This document shows positions 1 to 5,954 of a DNA stretch of 6,723 nucleotides, one piece after another. Numbering within the stretch: the first letter of the stretch is position 1; the number at the start of each line of letters is the position of its first letter. A program made the position numbers and the translations under genes. Source of the DNA: an uncultured Collinsella sp. (GTDB lineage: Bacteria > Actinomycetota > Coriobacteriia > Coriobacteriales > Coriobacteriaceae); contig CABUDB010000085.1 in NCBI GenBank assembly GCA_902490245.1, forward strand, positions 1 through 6,723, written 5' to 3'. The notes beneath the pieces are model-generated. The model did not search any database. It was not told where the DNA came from and worked only from the letters and a program-made list of their open reading frames with translations.

Positions 1-1
1 C

Positions 2-1000
2 GCCGTGGATCAGAAGAAGCTGCAGGCCTTTTTGGACCGTCGAGCCCCCGGCCGCGACGAGACCGCGACCAAACGCCGCGAGGCCGACGCCGCCCACATC
101 ATCGCCGGTGTTGTCGATGGACATACCACGGGCGCGCCCATCGCCGCAATCATCGAGAACACCAACACGCGCTCCAAGGATTACTCCGAGCTGCGCCGCA
201 AGCCCCGTCCCGGACATGCGGACTTCCCTGCGCGCGTGAAGTATCACAACATGCACGATGTCGCCGGCGGCGGGCATTTCTCCGGCCGCCTAACGGCACC
301 CCTGTGCATCGCCGGCGGCATTGCGCTGCAGGCACTCGAGGCCCGCGGCATTAAAGTGATGGCGCATGTGGCGCAGATCGGCGGCATCTCCGACCTGCCG
401 ATGGACGATATGGTCTATCGCGAGGCCGACCGCAAGGCGATCCTTACGAACGATCTGCCGTGCATTGACGCCGCCGCAGCCGGCCGCATGCGCGAGGAGA
501 TCCTAGCCGCGCGCGACGAACTCGACAGCATCGGCGGCATCGTGGAGTGCGGCATTTACGGGCTTCCCGCAGGCATCGGCGACCCCATGTTCAACGGCAT
601 CGAGAACCGCATCGCGCAAATCGCGTTTGGCATTCCCGCCGTAAAGGGCGTGGAGTTCGGCATGGGCTTTGCCGTGGCCGCCATGCGCGGCAGCGAGAAC
701 AACGATCCGTATCGAATCGATGCCGAGACCGGCGAGATCGAGGTCGAATCCAATAACGCCGGCGGCATCCTGGGCGGTATTTCGACCGGCGCTCCCGTCA
801 TGTGGCGCATGGCCGTAAAGCCGACGCCCTCAATTGGCCGCGAGCAGCAGACGGTGGACATGGACGCTATGGAAAATGCCGAGCTCTCGGTCCACGGCCG
901 CCACGATCCCTGCATCGTCCCCCGAGCTGTCCCCGTAGCCGAAGCAGCCGCCGCCCTCGCCATCTGGGACGCCCTCCTCGAAGACGCCGCCCAGCGCTAA
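2..1000 (+). CDS. aroC: Chorismate synthase, 3' part (5' end outside the window)
   Basis: Chorismate synthase removes phosphate from 5-enolpyruvylshikimate-3-phosphate to make chorismate, the last shikimate-pathway step; it needs reduced FMN. The open frame runs from base 2 to TAA at 998-1000 (332 residues). The GTG at 5 is read as internal, because family members begin about 30-35 residues earlier with a GESHG-like segment that is missing here. Visible family blocks are DRRAPGRD early on, PRPGHAD (about fragment residues 68-73), GGGHFSGR with the conserved His (about 88-95), KGVEFGMGF, RGSENND, GGISTGAPV, KPTPSI and, near the end, GRHDPCIVPRAVPV. The block order and C-terminus are complete. 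pheA follows after 43 nt on the same strand, so an aromatic operon is likely. Identification is secure; only the start is unknown. Confidence 0.96.
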   Translation, partial: AVDQKKLQAFLDRRAPGRDETATKRREADAAHIIAGVVDGHTTGAPIAAIIENTNTRSKDYSELRRKPRPGHADFPARVKYHNMHDVAGGGHFSGRLTAPLCIAGGIALQALEARGIKVMAHVAQIGGISDLPMDDMVYREADRKAILTNDLPCIDAAAAGRMREEILAARDELDSIGGIVECGIYGLPAGIGDPMFNGIENRIAQIAFGIPAVKGVEFGMGFAVAAMRGSENNDPYRIDAETGEIEVESNNAGGILGGISTGAPVMWRMAVKPTPSIGREQQTVDMDAMENAELSVHGRHDPCIVPRAVPVAEAAAALAIWDALLEDAAQR

Positions 1001-1031
1001 CTACCAACCCCTCAACATCCCCCGACACGTG

Positions 1032-1038
1032 AAAGGGG
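1032..1038 (+). promoter_or_regulatory. Shine-Dalgarno site of pheA
   Basis: AAAGGGG lies 5 nt before the ATG at 1044. It decides the start: the in-frame GTG at 1029 overlaps this site and has no SD of its own, so the ATG is preferred. Confidence 0.75.
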
Positions 1039-1043
1039 TCTCC

Positions 1044-2189
1044 ATGGACCTTGCTGACATCCGCCAGGCCATCGATGGCATCGACACCACGCTCCTCAAC
1101 AGCTTTGTCGAGCGCATGGACATTGCCACCGAGGTCGCCAAGTCAAAAATCGAGATGGGCAAGGCCGTCTTCGACCCCGCCCGTGAGCGCTCCAAGCTCA
1201 ACAACCTCGCCAGCCGCGCCCCCGAGCGCTACGAGGCGCAGACCATCACCCTGTTCCGTCTCCTCATGAGCATGAGCAAGGCCGAGCAGCAGCGCTACAT
1301 CAACGAGCTCAAGGGCATCACGGTGTCGCAAAAGGCCCATGCCACGGCTGCAGCCTCCGACACGCCCTTCCCTCAAACGGCCACCGTCGCCTGCCAGGGC
1401 GTCGAGGGCGCTTACAGTCAAATCGCCGCGTGCAAACTCTTCGACGTGCCCGACATCGCGTTTTTCGAGACCTTCGAGGGCGTTATGCGCGCCGTGCGCG
1501 ACGGCTTCTGCGAGTTTGGCGTGCTGCCCATCGAGAACTCCACCGCCGGCTCAGTCAACGCCGTCTACGACCTGCTCGCCCAGTTCGACTTCCACATCGT
1601 GCGCTCGCTGCGCCTCAAGATCGACCACAACTTGCTCGTCAAGCCCGGCACCAAGCTCGCGGACATACGCGAGGTCTACAGCCACGGTCAGGCCATTGCC
1701 CAATGCGCCGGCTTTATCGAGGCGCACGAGCTGCACGCCACCAAGTACCCCAACACGGCCATGTCGGCCGAGATGGTCGCCAGCTCCGAACGCACCGATG
1801 TTGCCGCCATCGCATCGCGCAGCTGCGCGGCACTCTACGGCCTGGAGGTGCTGGAGCCCAACATCCAGGACTCGGACAACAACTACACGCGCTTTGTCGT
1901 CATCAGCCGCGAGCCACGCGTCTACCCCGGCGCCAACCGCACCTCGCTTATGATTACCACGGCCAACGAGCCGGGCGCGCTCTATCGCGCACTCGAGCGC
2001 TTCTACGCACTCAATATCAACCTCATCAAGCTCGAGAGCCGTCCCATCCCCGGGCATGACTTTGAGTTTATGTTCTACTTTGACCTGGACTGCCCCTTTG
2101 GTAGCAAGGCCCTCGATGACCTGCTCGATTCCATCGACGACGTGTGCGAGAGCTTCACCTACTTTGGCAGTTACACGGAGGTGCTCTAG
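1044..2189 (+). CDS. pheA: Bifunctional chorismate mutase / prephenate dehydratase (P-protein) with ACT domain
   Basis: This 381-residue protein should convert chorismate to prephenate and then to phenylpyruvate, the committed steps to phenylalanine. Residues 1-90 form an AroQ-class chorismate mutase: R7, R24, K35, D44, R47 and E48 line up at a constant offset of four with the E. coli P-protein active-site residues R11, R28, K39, D48, R51 and E52, and S78/Q82 fit S84/Q88. Residues about 113-287 are prephenate dehydratase, with QGVEGAYS, LPIENSTAGS (162-170) and the catalytic TRF motif at 282-284. Residues about 302-378 are an ACT domain with GALY (311-314) and ESRP (331-334), the phenylalanine-binding motifs, so feedback inhibition by Phe is expected. 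An in-frame GTG at 1029 would add five residues, but the SD supports ATG 1044. The stop codon directly abuts the next start. Confidence 0.95.
   Translation: MDLADIRQAIDGIDTTLLNSFVERMDIATEVAKSKIEMGKAVFDPARERSKLNNLASRAPERYEAQTITLFRLLMSMSKAEQQRYINELKGITVSQKAHATAAASDTPFPQTATVACQGVEGAYSQIAACKLFDVPDIAFFETFEGVMRAVRDGFCEFGVLPIENSTAGSVNAVYDLLAQFDFHIVRSLRLKIDHNLLVKPGTKLADIREVYSHGQAIAQCAGFIEAHELHATKYPNTAMSAEMVASSERTDVAAIASRSCAALYGLEVLEPNIQDSDNNYTRFVVISREPRVYPGANRTSLMITTANEPGALYRALERFYALNINLIKLESRPIPGHDFEFMFYFDLDCPFGSKALDDLLDSIDDVCESFTYFGSYTEVL
2177..2183 (+). promoter_or_regulatory. Shine-Dalgarno site of aroE-aroK inside the end of pheA
   Basis: GGAGGTG lies within the last codons of pheA, 6 nt before the ATG at 2190. 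With the abutting TAGATG junction it suggests translational coupling of pheA and aroE-aroK. Confidence 0.7.
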
Positions 2190-3440
2190 ATGACCGATGT
2201 CGCCGCAACCCGCCCCTACGGCGTGCTGGGCCGCGTGCTGGGCCACAGCTACACCCCGACCATCTACAAAGAGCTCGCGGGGCTCGAGTACGTACGATTT
2301 GAGCGCGAGCCCGAGGATCTTGAGGCCTTTATGACGGGCGACGAGTGGGAGGGCACCAATGTTACCATCCCCTACAAGCGCACCGTCATGGAGTACCTGG
2401 ACGAGCTGAGTCCGCTCGCCAAACGCATGGGCAACGTCAACACCATCACGCGCCTGCCCGACGGCCGCCTGCGCGGCGACAACACCGACTACTTTGGTTT
2501 TCAGTGTCTGGTCGAGGAGTCGGGCGTAGAGGTTGCCGGCAAGAAGGCCCTCGTGCTCGGTGCCACCGGTGGCGCCGGCACCACTGCCAGCATGGTGCTC
2601 GGCGACCTGGGCGCCATCGTCGTGCCGGTCGGCCGCACGAGCGAGGTCAACTACGACAACATCGCACAGCAGTCCGACGCCGCGTTGCTCGTCAACTGCA
2701 CGCCTGCCGGTATGTTCCCCCACTGCCCCGACGCGCCTTGCACGCTCGAGGGGCTCGATGCGCTCGAGGGCGTCATCGACATTGTCTACAACCCTGCACG
2801 CACGGGACTCATGCTCGAGGCCGAGCGCCGCGGCATCCCCTGCATCGGCGGCCTGCTGATGCTCGTGGCCCAGGCGGCGCAAGCCGTTGAGCGCTACACC
2901 GGCCAGGTCACTCCGCGTGAGCGCATTCTGGACGTAACGGAGCGCCTGTCACGCCGCGAACAGAACATCGCGCTGATCGGTATGCCGGGCTCGGGCAAGA
3001 CCCGCGTGGGCGAGCAGATTGCCCTGCTCACGGGGCGAGAGCACATCGACTTGGATCGCGCGCTCGAGGAGCGTCTGGGCATGCCCTGTGCCGACTTTAT
3101 CGTCGAGCGCGGCGAGGCGGCCTTCCGCGAACAGGAGACGGCTGCGCTGGCCGGCATCTCCAAGCGCAGCGGCCTGGTGCTTTCCACGGGCGGCGGCGTG
3201 GTCACGCGCGACGAGAACTACCCGCTACTGCACCAGAACAGCCAGATCGTGATGCTCAACCGTAAGCTCGACGAACTCGCCCACAAGGGTCGCCCCATCA
3301 CCGCCCGCGATGGCATCGACAAGCTGGCCGAACAGCGCATGCCGCGCTACCGCGCCTGGGCCGACTACATCATCGACTCACGCGACTGCGCCGCCAACAC
3401 CGCCCAAGCCCTCCTCGACACCCTCCCATCCGCTCTCTAA
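2190..3440 (+). CDS. Fused shikimate dehydrogenase (AroE) - shikimate kinase (AroK)
   Basis: One 416-residue chain carries two pathway steps: NADPH reduction of 3-dehydroshikimate to shikimate, then ATP phosphorylation to shikimate-3-phosphate. Residues about 8-250 are AroE: GHSYTP (18-23) is the shikimate-binding loop, NVTIPYK ends in the catalytic Lys63, GNVNT (81-85) and DNTD with Asp100 follow, GATGGAG (124-130) is the dinucleotide loop, GRT (148-150) sits where NADP-specific enzymes have NRT, and Gln228 is in the C-terminal VAQAA. Residues about 258-416 are AroK: Walker A GMPGSGKT (264-271), DLD (287-289), FREQE with Arg313, GGG (334-336), lid Arg368 in KGRPIT and Arg383 before RYRAWAD. 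Both active sites look complete. The junction is a short charged linker with no stop or frame change, so the fusion is genuine in this sequence. The second Ser of the usual SxS shikimate motif is Thr22. The start directly follows the pheA stop. Confidence 0.94.
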   Translation: MTDVAATRPYGVLGRVLGHSYTPTIYKELAGLEYVRFEREPEDLEAFMTGDEWEGTNVTIPYKRTVMEYLDELSPLAKRMGNVNTITRLPDGRLRGDNTDYFGFQCLVEESGVEVAGKKALVLGATGGAGTTASMVLGDLGAIVVPVGRTSEVNYDNIAQQSDAALLVNCTPAGMFPHCPDAPCTLEGLDALEGVIDIVYNPARTGLMLEAERRGIPCIGGLLMLVAQAAQAVERYTGQVTPRERILDVTERLSRREQNIALIGMPGSGKTRVGEQIALLTGREHIDLDRALEERLGMPCADFIVERGEAAFREQETAALAGISKRSGLVLSTGGGVVTRDENYPLLHQNSQIVMLNRKLDELAHKGRPITARDGIDKLAEQRMPRYRAWADYIIDSRDCAANTAQALLDTLPSAL

Positions 3441-3442
3441 CC

Positions 3443-3483
3443 AAAACCACCACAAAGGGGACAGGCACCTTTGTGGTGGTTTT
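3443..3483 (+). repeat. Perfect 16-bp palindrome with 9-nt loop (REP-like; possible terminator)
   Basis: The arms at 3443-3458 (AAAACCACCACAAAGG) and 3468-3483 are exact reverse complements around the loop GGACAGGCA. The core GGGGACAGGCACCTTT resembles a short repetitive extragenic motif that I recall, from memory, as multi-copy in several genomes, sometimes near REP-associated tyrosine transposases. It starts 2 nt after the aroE-aroK stop and ends 8 nt before the aroQ SD. The right arm ends in TTTT, so it could also weaken or end transcription, but there is no room for a separate aroQ promoter between it and the SD. Only one copy lies in this window, so repeat status is inference; the palindrome itself is directly seen. 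Confidence 0.8.
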
Positions 3484-3504
3484 CCAACCGCAAAGGAAGC
3501 AAAC

Positions 3505-3942
3505 ATGAAAGCACTCGTCATCAACGGTCCCAACCTCAACATGCTCGGCATTCGCGAGCCGGGCATCTATGGCAGTGACAACTACGGCCGCTTAGTGCAG
3601 ATCTGCCAGGAGGCAGGCGCTGCGCAGGGCTTCGACGAGGTCGAGGTCTTCCAGTCCAACCACGAGGGCAGCATCGTCGACAAGATCCAGGAGGCCTACG
3701 GCAAGGTCGACGGCATCGTCATCAACCCGGCGGCATACACGCATACGAGCGTGGCGATCCTCGACGCCCTCAAGGCCGTCGCCATCCCTGCCGTCGAGGT
3801 GCACATCAGCGCCGTAGAGACGCGCGAGGACTTCCGCCAGGTGAGCTATGCACGCCTAGCCTGCTTCGCCACCATCACCGGCGAAGGCCTGCAGGGCTAC
3901 GCACATGCGCTAGAGCTGTTGAAAGAGCATCTGGAAAAGTAA
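3505..3942 (+). CDS. aroQ: Type II 3-dehydroquinate dehydratase
   Basis: This 145-residue protein, normal for the dodecameric type II family, dehydrates 3-dehydroquinate to 3-dehydroshikimate, the substrate of the AroE domain encoded just upstream. The N-terminal signature INGPNLNMLG is followed by the flexible lid with Arg17 and catalytic Tyr22 (IREPGIYG). FQSNHEG (49-55), INPAAYTHTS with Asn74, the conserved EVHIS with catalytic His100, and substrate-binding Arg111 are all present. The usual FRHHS after that block reads FRQVS, a mild variation. The ATG is preceded by AAGGAAG at 3493-3499, 5 nt away. It is probably the last gene of the aromatic run, read through the palindrome upstream; a convergent tRNA gene follows. 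Confidence 0.96.
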   Translation: MKALVINGPNLNMLGIREPGIYGSDNYGRLVQICQEAGAAQGFDEVEVFQSNHEGSIVDKIQEAYGKVDGIVINPAAYTHTSVAILDALKAVAIPAVEVHISAVETREDFRQVSYARLACFATITGEGLQGYAHALELLKEHLEK

Positions 3943-4004
3943 AATGCCAACCCCAACAAACAGCAGCGGCTTGCTCGCGCTCGGCTTCAGCAGCATACAA
4001 GATG

Positions 4005-4037
4005 AAAAAAGCCCAGACCACCAAGCGGTCCGGGCTT
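4005..4037 (-). terminator. Intrinsic terminator of tRNA-Arg
   Basis: Read on the minus strand, an 11-bp stem (arms 4027-4037 and 4009-4019, one G-U pair) closes a 7-nt loop and runs into six T residues (4010-4005). It begins about 10 nt after the tRNA CCA end. On the + strand the hairpin is followed by TTAATAAA, a poor U-tract, so it would serve aroQ only weakly, if at all. Confidence 0.88.
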
Positions 4038-4046
4038 AATAAACGA

Positions 4047-4123
4047 TGGTGCTCCATGGCGGATTCGAACCGTCGACCTTGGGATTAGAAGTCCCCTGCT
4101 CTATCCAACTGAGCTAATGGAGC
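4047..4123 (-). tRNA. tRNA-Arg (anticodon UCU), CCA encoded
   Basis: The minus strand folds as a full 77-nt tRNA. The 7-bp acceptor stem GCTCCAT/ATGGAGC is perfect, the D stem is GCTC/GAGC with loop AGTTGGATA, and the anticodon loop CTTCTAA puts UCU at + positions 4087-4089. The T loop is TTCGAAT, the discriminator is A, and CCA is encoded at 4047-4049. It reads AGA (and by wobble AGG), codons that are scarce in the genes here. Two mismatches are visible: G27-A43 at the top of the anticodon stem and A50-C64 in the T stem. The conserved positions are otherwise normal, so it is probably functional. Confidence 0.96.
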
Positions 4124-4169
4124 AAATAACCACACGCCCAAGCAAGCGCAAGCCTGTCGGGCGCAAGTA

Positions 4170-4175
4170 ATTATA
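4170..4175 (-). promoter_or_regulatory. Possible -10 box for tRNA-Arg
   Basis: TATAAT on the minus strand matches the sigma-70 consensus exactly and would give a leader of roughly 40 nt before the tRNA. No convincing -35 hexamer is seen 16-18 nt upstream, which would lie inside the ATPase gene. Transcription through from the exporter genes is the alternative. Confidence 0.35.
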
Positions 4176-4177
4176 AC

Positions 4178-4945
4178 CTAGTTGAACTGCTCGCGATACG
4201 CCTTGCAGACCTCATCGACCGGGCCGTCCATGCGAAGGTCACCCTTCTCAATCCAAACGGCACGCTGGCAGATGCGCTCAACCTGCTCCATGGAGTGCGA
4301 AACGAACAGAACCGTCACGTCACCGCTCTGGATAAAGTGCTGAATGCGGGCCTCACACTTCTGCTGGAAGAACACATCACCGACGGACAGCGTCTCGTCA
4401 ACGATCAGAATATCGGGCTCGGTAATCGTCGCGATTGCAAAGGCGATACGCGCCACCATGCCCGAGGAGAAGTTCTTAAGCGGCATATCGACAAAGTTCT
4501 GAAGCTCAGCGAACTCAATAATGCCGTCAAAGTTGGCGTCGATGAACTCCTTGGTATAGCCGAGCAGGGCGCCGTTCAGATAGATGTTCTCGCGGGCGGT
4601 CAGCTCAGGGTCAAAGCCGGCACCAAGCTCAATCAGCGGCGCGATGTTACCGTGCACCCTAACACTGCCCTCGCTAGGCTCAAGCACGCCGGCGATGATC
4701 TTGAGCATCGTAGACTTGCCGGAGCCATTGGTGCCGACCAGACCCACGACCTCGCCGCGATGAATATCAAACGAGATGTGCTTAAGCGCCCTAAACTCCT
4801 CAAAGAACAGCTCATGCTTGGCAAGCTTAATGAAGTACTCCTTGAGGTTGGTCAGCGACTCGGACGCCATGTTAAAGATCATGGTGACGTCGTCGACCTC
4901 GACAGCCAGAGGCTGCTCGCTGTAATCAACAACAGATTCAGTCAT
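4178..4945 (-). CDS. ABC transporter ATPase, polysaccharide/teichoic-acid export (TagH/Wzt type)
   Basis: This 255-residue nucleotide-binding subunit should power export of a lipid-linked polysaccharide or teichoic acid with the permease encoded just upstream. Walker A GTNGSGKST is at 71-79, the signature is FSSGM at 159-163 (the SSGM variant typical of Wzt/TagH instead of LSGGQ), Walker B ILIVDE is at 179-184, and the switch His is 217 in FVSHS. LIELGAGFDPELT with Glu106 near the Q-loop and the long insert before ALKHISF (about 26-54) also fit this subfamily. It ends shortly after the ATPase core, so the carbohydrate-binding C-terminal domain of longer Wzt proteins is absent. A GTG sits immediately before the ATG; AAGGAG at 4953-4958 is 7 nt from the ATG but only 4 from the GTG, so ATG is chosen. 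The gap to the permease stop is 11 nt. Confidence 0.93.
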   Translation of the reverse strand: MTESVVDYSEQPLAVEVDDVTMIFNMASESLTNLKEYFIKLAKHELFFEEFRALKHISFDIHRGEVVGLVGTNGSGKSTMLKIIAGVLEPSEGSVRVHGNIAPLIELGAGFDPELTARENIYLNGALLGYTKEFIDANFDGIIEFAELQNFVDMPLKNFSSGMVARIAFAIATITEPDILIVDETLSVGDVFFQQKCEARIQHFIQSGDVTVLFVSHSMEQVERICQRAVWIEKGDLRMDGPVDEVCKAYREQFN

Positions 4946-4952
4946 CACAGCA

Positions 4953-4958
4953 CTCCTT
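4953..4958 (-). promoter_or_regulatory. Shine-Dalgarno site of the ATPase gene
   Basis: AAGGAG on the minus strand overlaps the permease stop codon (TAAGGAG). Its 7-nt spacing favours the ATG at 4945 over the adjacent GTG at 4948 and suggests coupled translation with the permease. Confidence 0.75.
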
Positions 4959-5794
4959 AGATGTAGAGGATGAACTTGCGCTCGGACTTATGGAACACGG
5001 TGTAGCCAATAGCAAGCGCAAGAACCGCCCAAGCAACGCACATACCAAACGTCAAAAGCGAGGGCGTGGTCTGGAACAGAAAGATATCGCGCATAAACTG
5101 CAGGTAGTTATACATGGGGTTCGCATAGACCAGAATGCGCACGAGATGCGGCATTTGCGCAACGAAATCGGTCGTCCAGAAAATAGGCGTGATATAAGTC
5201 CACGCCGTGATGACAACACTCCACAGATGCATGACATCGCGGAAGAAGACCGTAAGGGCAGAGAGCATCATGCCCAGGCCCATGCAGAAGCACATAAGCA
5301 GCAGCAGGCAGACCGGCAGCAGAATAAGGTGCCAAGAAGGCATAACGTGGAACCACAGCATAACGATGGCAACGGCGACCAGCGAGAAGGCAAAGTTAAC
5401 CAGCGAGAAGAGCACCTTCTGTACTGGGAAGACCCAGCGGTGCACCTTAACCTTCTTGAGCAGCGGGGCAGCACCCACGATCGACGTCAGGGCCTGGTTC
5501 GTAGACTCGGACATGACGGCAAAGGTGACGTTACCCACGATCAAGTACAGCGGGTACATCTCGGGCGTAATTGAGCCATTGCGGCCCTGGGCGAAAATCG
5601 TCGAGAACACGATGGCCATGACGATCATCATCAGCAGCGGGTTGAGCACCGACCATGCGACGCCCAGAACGCTACGGCGATACTTGATCTTTGGTAACCA
5701 GCTGACGAAGGATAAACGCGTCCTTCTCAAATTCGTTCTTAGCAAACGTCGCAGGCAGACTGCGAGTTTCTTGTTGCTTTGTCTGATCCGACAC
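4957..5794 (-). pseudogene. Frameshifted ABC-2 type permease of polysaccharide export (TagG/Wzm type)
   Basis: The membrane partner of the adjacent ATPase. Translation should begin at GTG 5794, which has AAAGGAG 8 nt upstream. That frame gives 36 plausible residues ending FILRQLVTKD (to 5687), then QVSP and a TAG at 5672-5674. From 5691 down, a different frame encodes KIKYRRSVLGVAWSVLNP and about 244 residues with roughly six hydrophobic membrane segments, FFRDVMHLW, TYITPIFW and NPMYNYLQFMRD, all typical of ABC2_membrane permeases. Family members read roughly RQLVTKDFKIKYRRSVLGV without a break, so about 8 nt seem lost between D36 and the KIKY block; restored length would be 281 residues. 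The second frame stays open back to an ATG at 5853, giving a 298-residue ORF, but its first ~54 residues look unrelated to the family and lack an SD. Without frameshift correction or an internal start, the exporter would lack a normal permease. Confidence 0.75.
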
Positions 5795-5802
5795 GGATGC
5801 AA

Positions 5803-5809
5803 CTCCTTT
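5803..5809 (-). promoter_or_regulatory. Shine-Dalgarno site of the permease gene
   Basis: AAAGGAG on the minus strand lies 8 nt before GTG 5794. It falls inside the 5853-start frame as sequence with no purpose there, which supports 5794 as the original start. Confidence 0.7.
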
Positions 5810-5833
5810 ACTCGTAATCGTTGACAAACGAAC

Positions 5834-5839
5834 AGTATA
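5834..5839 (-). promoter_or_regulatory. Possible -10 box of the permease-ATPase pair
   Basis: TATACT on the minus strand, about 39 nt before the permease GTG. No good -35 hexamer is seen at the right spacing. It lies downstream of the ATG at 5853, so transcripts from here could not use that start. Confidence 0.4.
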
Positions 5840-5918
5840 GACCCGACGGCCATGCAAACGATTCGCGCAACAAAACTGGAGAACTAACCCACATCTTAGG
5901 ATGCCAAGCCCAAACGGC

Positions 5919-5924
5919 TATACT
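5919..5924 (+). promoter_or_regulatory. Possible -10 box of the glycosyltransferase gene
   Basis: TATACT lies 30 nt before the GTG at 5955, giving a short leader. At 17-nt spacing the -35 position is TTAGGA (5896-5901), a weak match. Confidence 0.4.
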
Positions 5925-5942
5925 TTCAAGAATTGAATGTAT

Positions 5943-5948
5943 AAGGAG
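5943..5948 (+). promoter_or_regulatory. Shine-Dalgarno site of the glycosyltransferase gene
   Basis: AAGGAG, 6 nt before GTG 5955, sets the start of the glycosyltransferase, which has no ATG near its N-terminus. Confidence 0.75.
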
Positions 5949-5954
5949 CATTGA

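Noticed and set aside
1339..2059. Long overlapping + strand frames within pheA
   Set aside because: They are alternate-frame readings of the pheA codons, rich in Arg, Pro, Ser and Thr, with no SD and no family motif.
1551..2882. A 443-codon open frame antisense to pheA and aroE
   Set aside because: It lies opposite two well-identified genes in high-GC DNA, where third-position bias opens long antisense frames. Its Val/Ala/Gly/His/Asp-rich composition fits codon shadowing and it has no recognisable domain.
3875..4057. A small minus-strand ORF across the aroQ end and the tRNA terminator
   Set aside because: It runs through the terminator hairpin and the 3' end of aroQ and has no SD or recognisable content.
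4047..4123. tRNA-Arg as an integration site of a genomic island
   Set aside because: No integrase gene and no second copy of the tRNA 3' end are present in the window.
4135..4163. CGCCC/GGGCG inverted repeat after the ATPase gene as a terminator
   Set aside because: The stem is only 5 bp with a loop of about 19 nt and no proper T-run follows, so it is not supportable.
4146..4167. Two direct copies of GCGCAAG between the ATPase gene and the tRNA
   Set aside because: Seven-base repeats this close can arise by chance, and there is no array or other context.
4295..5574. Long + strand open frames across the exporter genes
   Set aside because: They are antisense shadows of the ATPase and permease, whose minus-strand motifs are clear.
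5821..5841. TTGACA at 5821 with TATAGA downstream as a + strand promoter
   Set aside because: The spacing between the hexamers is about 9 nt, far too short for sigma-70.
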